Positions 63,963 to 64,000 of a stretch of 64,000 bases of DNA are shown one piece after another. The position numbers were made by a program, and so were the translations under genes. This DNA comes from Porphyridium purpureum. Lineage: Eukaryota; Rhodophyta; Bangiophyceae; Porphyridiales; Porphyridiaceae. Each line of letters begins with the position of its first letter. The stretch's first letter is position 1. The DNA is taken from positions 1,550,001 through 1,614,000 of the forward strand of contig VRMN01000003.1 of assembly GCA_008690995.1 (NCBI GenBank), written 5' to 3'. Under the pieces are notes generated by a model. That model worked only from the letters and a program-made list of their open reading frames with translations, was not told the DNA's origin and searched no databases.

Positions 63963-64000
63963 CTTGCCAGCTTGTCGCTCGCCTTCATTCTTCTGATCCA

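Noticed and set aside
1-64000. Bacterial or organelle origin of the window
   Set aside because: Eukaryote-specific complexes (Pol III, TFIIIC, TFIIE, SWI/SNF, SNARE, ESCRT-III, eIF2B) and GT-AG introns rule it out.
1-64000. Retroelements, virus-like elements, CRISPR arrays, rRNA genes
   Set aside because: No reverse transcriptase, integrase, capsid, transposase or regularly spaced repeat array was seen in any frame.

Overview
The window looks like nuclear DNA from a unicellular red alga, most like Porphyridium. The inference rests on moderately GC-rich, very compact DNA with mostly intron-free eukaryotic genes, several proteins with apparent plastid-targeting N-termini (LPP-epsilon-type phosphatase, FMN hydrolase, DnaJ-type zinc finger protein), and a land-plant/animal mix of housekeeping genes (MLO, CASP, PCIF1, OCRL, CHMP7). 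GT-AG introns do exist: two genes can only be completed by splicing (CIA30, one intron; ZNHIT3, two introns). The species is inferred, not proven. No transposase, reverse transcriptase, CRISPR, rRNA or tRNA gene was recognised.

Layout. 1-9.4 kb: a 3'-truncated MLO-like gene divergent from CHMP7; two inverted small paralogous genes flanking a 1.5-kb regulatory spacer; an NT-C2 coiled-coil protein; an Oca/Siw14-type pseudophosphatase; a truncated hemoglobin. 9.9-25.3 kb: RNA-centred genes (RsuA-type pseudouridine synthase, Pol III RPC6, PUS1, a La-motif/CCCH/ERI1-exonuclease fusion, bS21m, TFIIIC TPR subunit, LUC7), with CIA30, a SYLF protein, FMN hydrolase and a CYTH phosphatase between them. 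25.3-30 kb: a gene-poor stretch with ZNHIT3, a secreted Cys-rich protein, an inverted degenerate copy of that gene's 3' end, and a possible inverted-repeat-bounded element. 30-36.4 kb: GFAT, KEOPS Cgi121, a GET2/CAMLG-like receptor, a DUF5522-Dph6-like protein, an unknown plastid membrane protein. 36.4-38 kb: spacer with one small TATA-driven gene. 38-57.9 kb: OCRL-like phosphatase, LPP-epsilon, TFIIE-beta, OPR-like helical repeat protein, GNAT, PCIF1-like m6Am methyltransferase, DnaJ-type Zn protein, syntaxin-6-like Qc-SNARE, candidate MED19, eIF2B-beta, golgin CASP, DnaJ-X protein, DAG kinase. 57.9-64 kb: spacer, TATA-driven Cys-rich nuclear-type protein, BUD22, and a SWI3/SMARCC subunit reaching the right edge.

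The genes mostly serve basic cell functions rather than one pathway: RNA modification and Pol II/III transcription (RPC6, TFIIIC, TFIIE, candidate MED19, PCIF1, PUS1, RsuA-type synthase, KEOPS, LUC7), endomembrane traffic and phosphoinositides (CHMP7, OCRL, syntaxin, CASP, DGK, GET2), and plastid or mitochondrial upkeep. The most unusual protein is the La-motif + CCCH + ERI1 fusion (18586-20163). The most unusual non-coding signals are clustered GTACAGT/ACTGTAC and TTAACGG motifs in intergenic DNA, and TATA boxes in front of the small lineage-specific genes. Many adjacent genes are separated by only tens of bases. Starts were placed on ATG codons; several longer open frames begin with GTG or TTG and were shortened.
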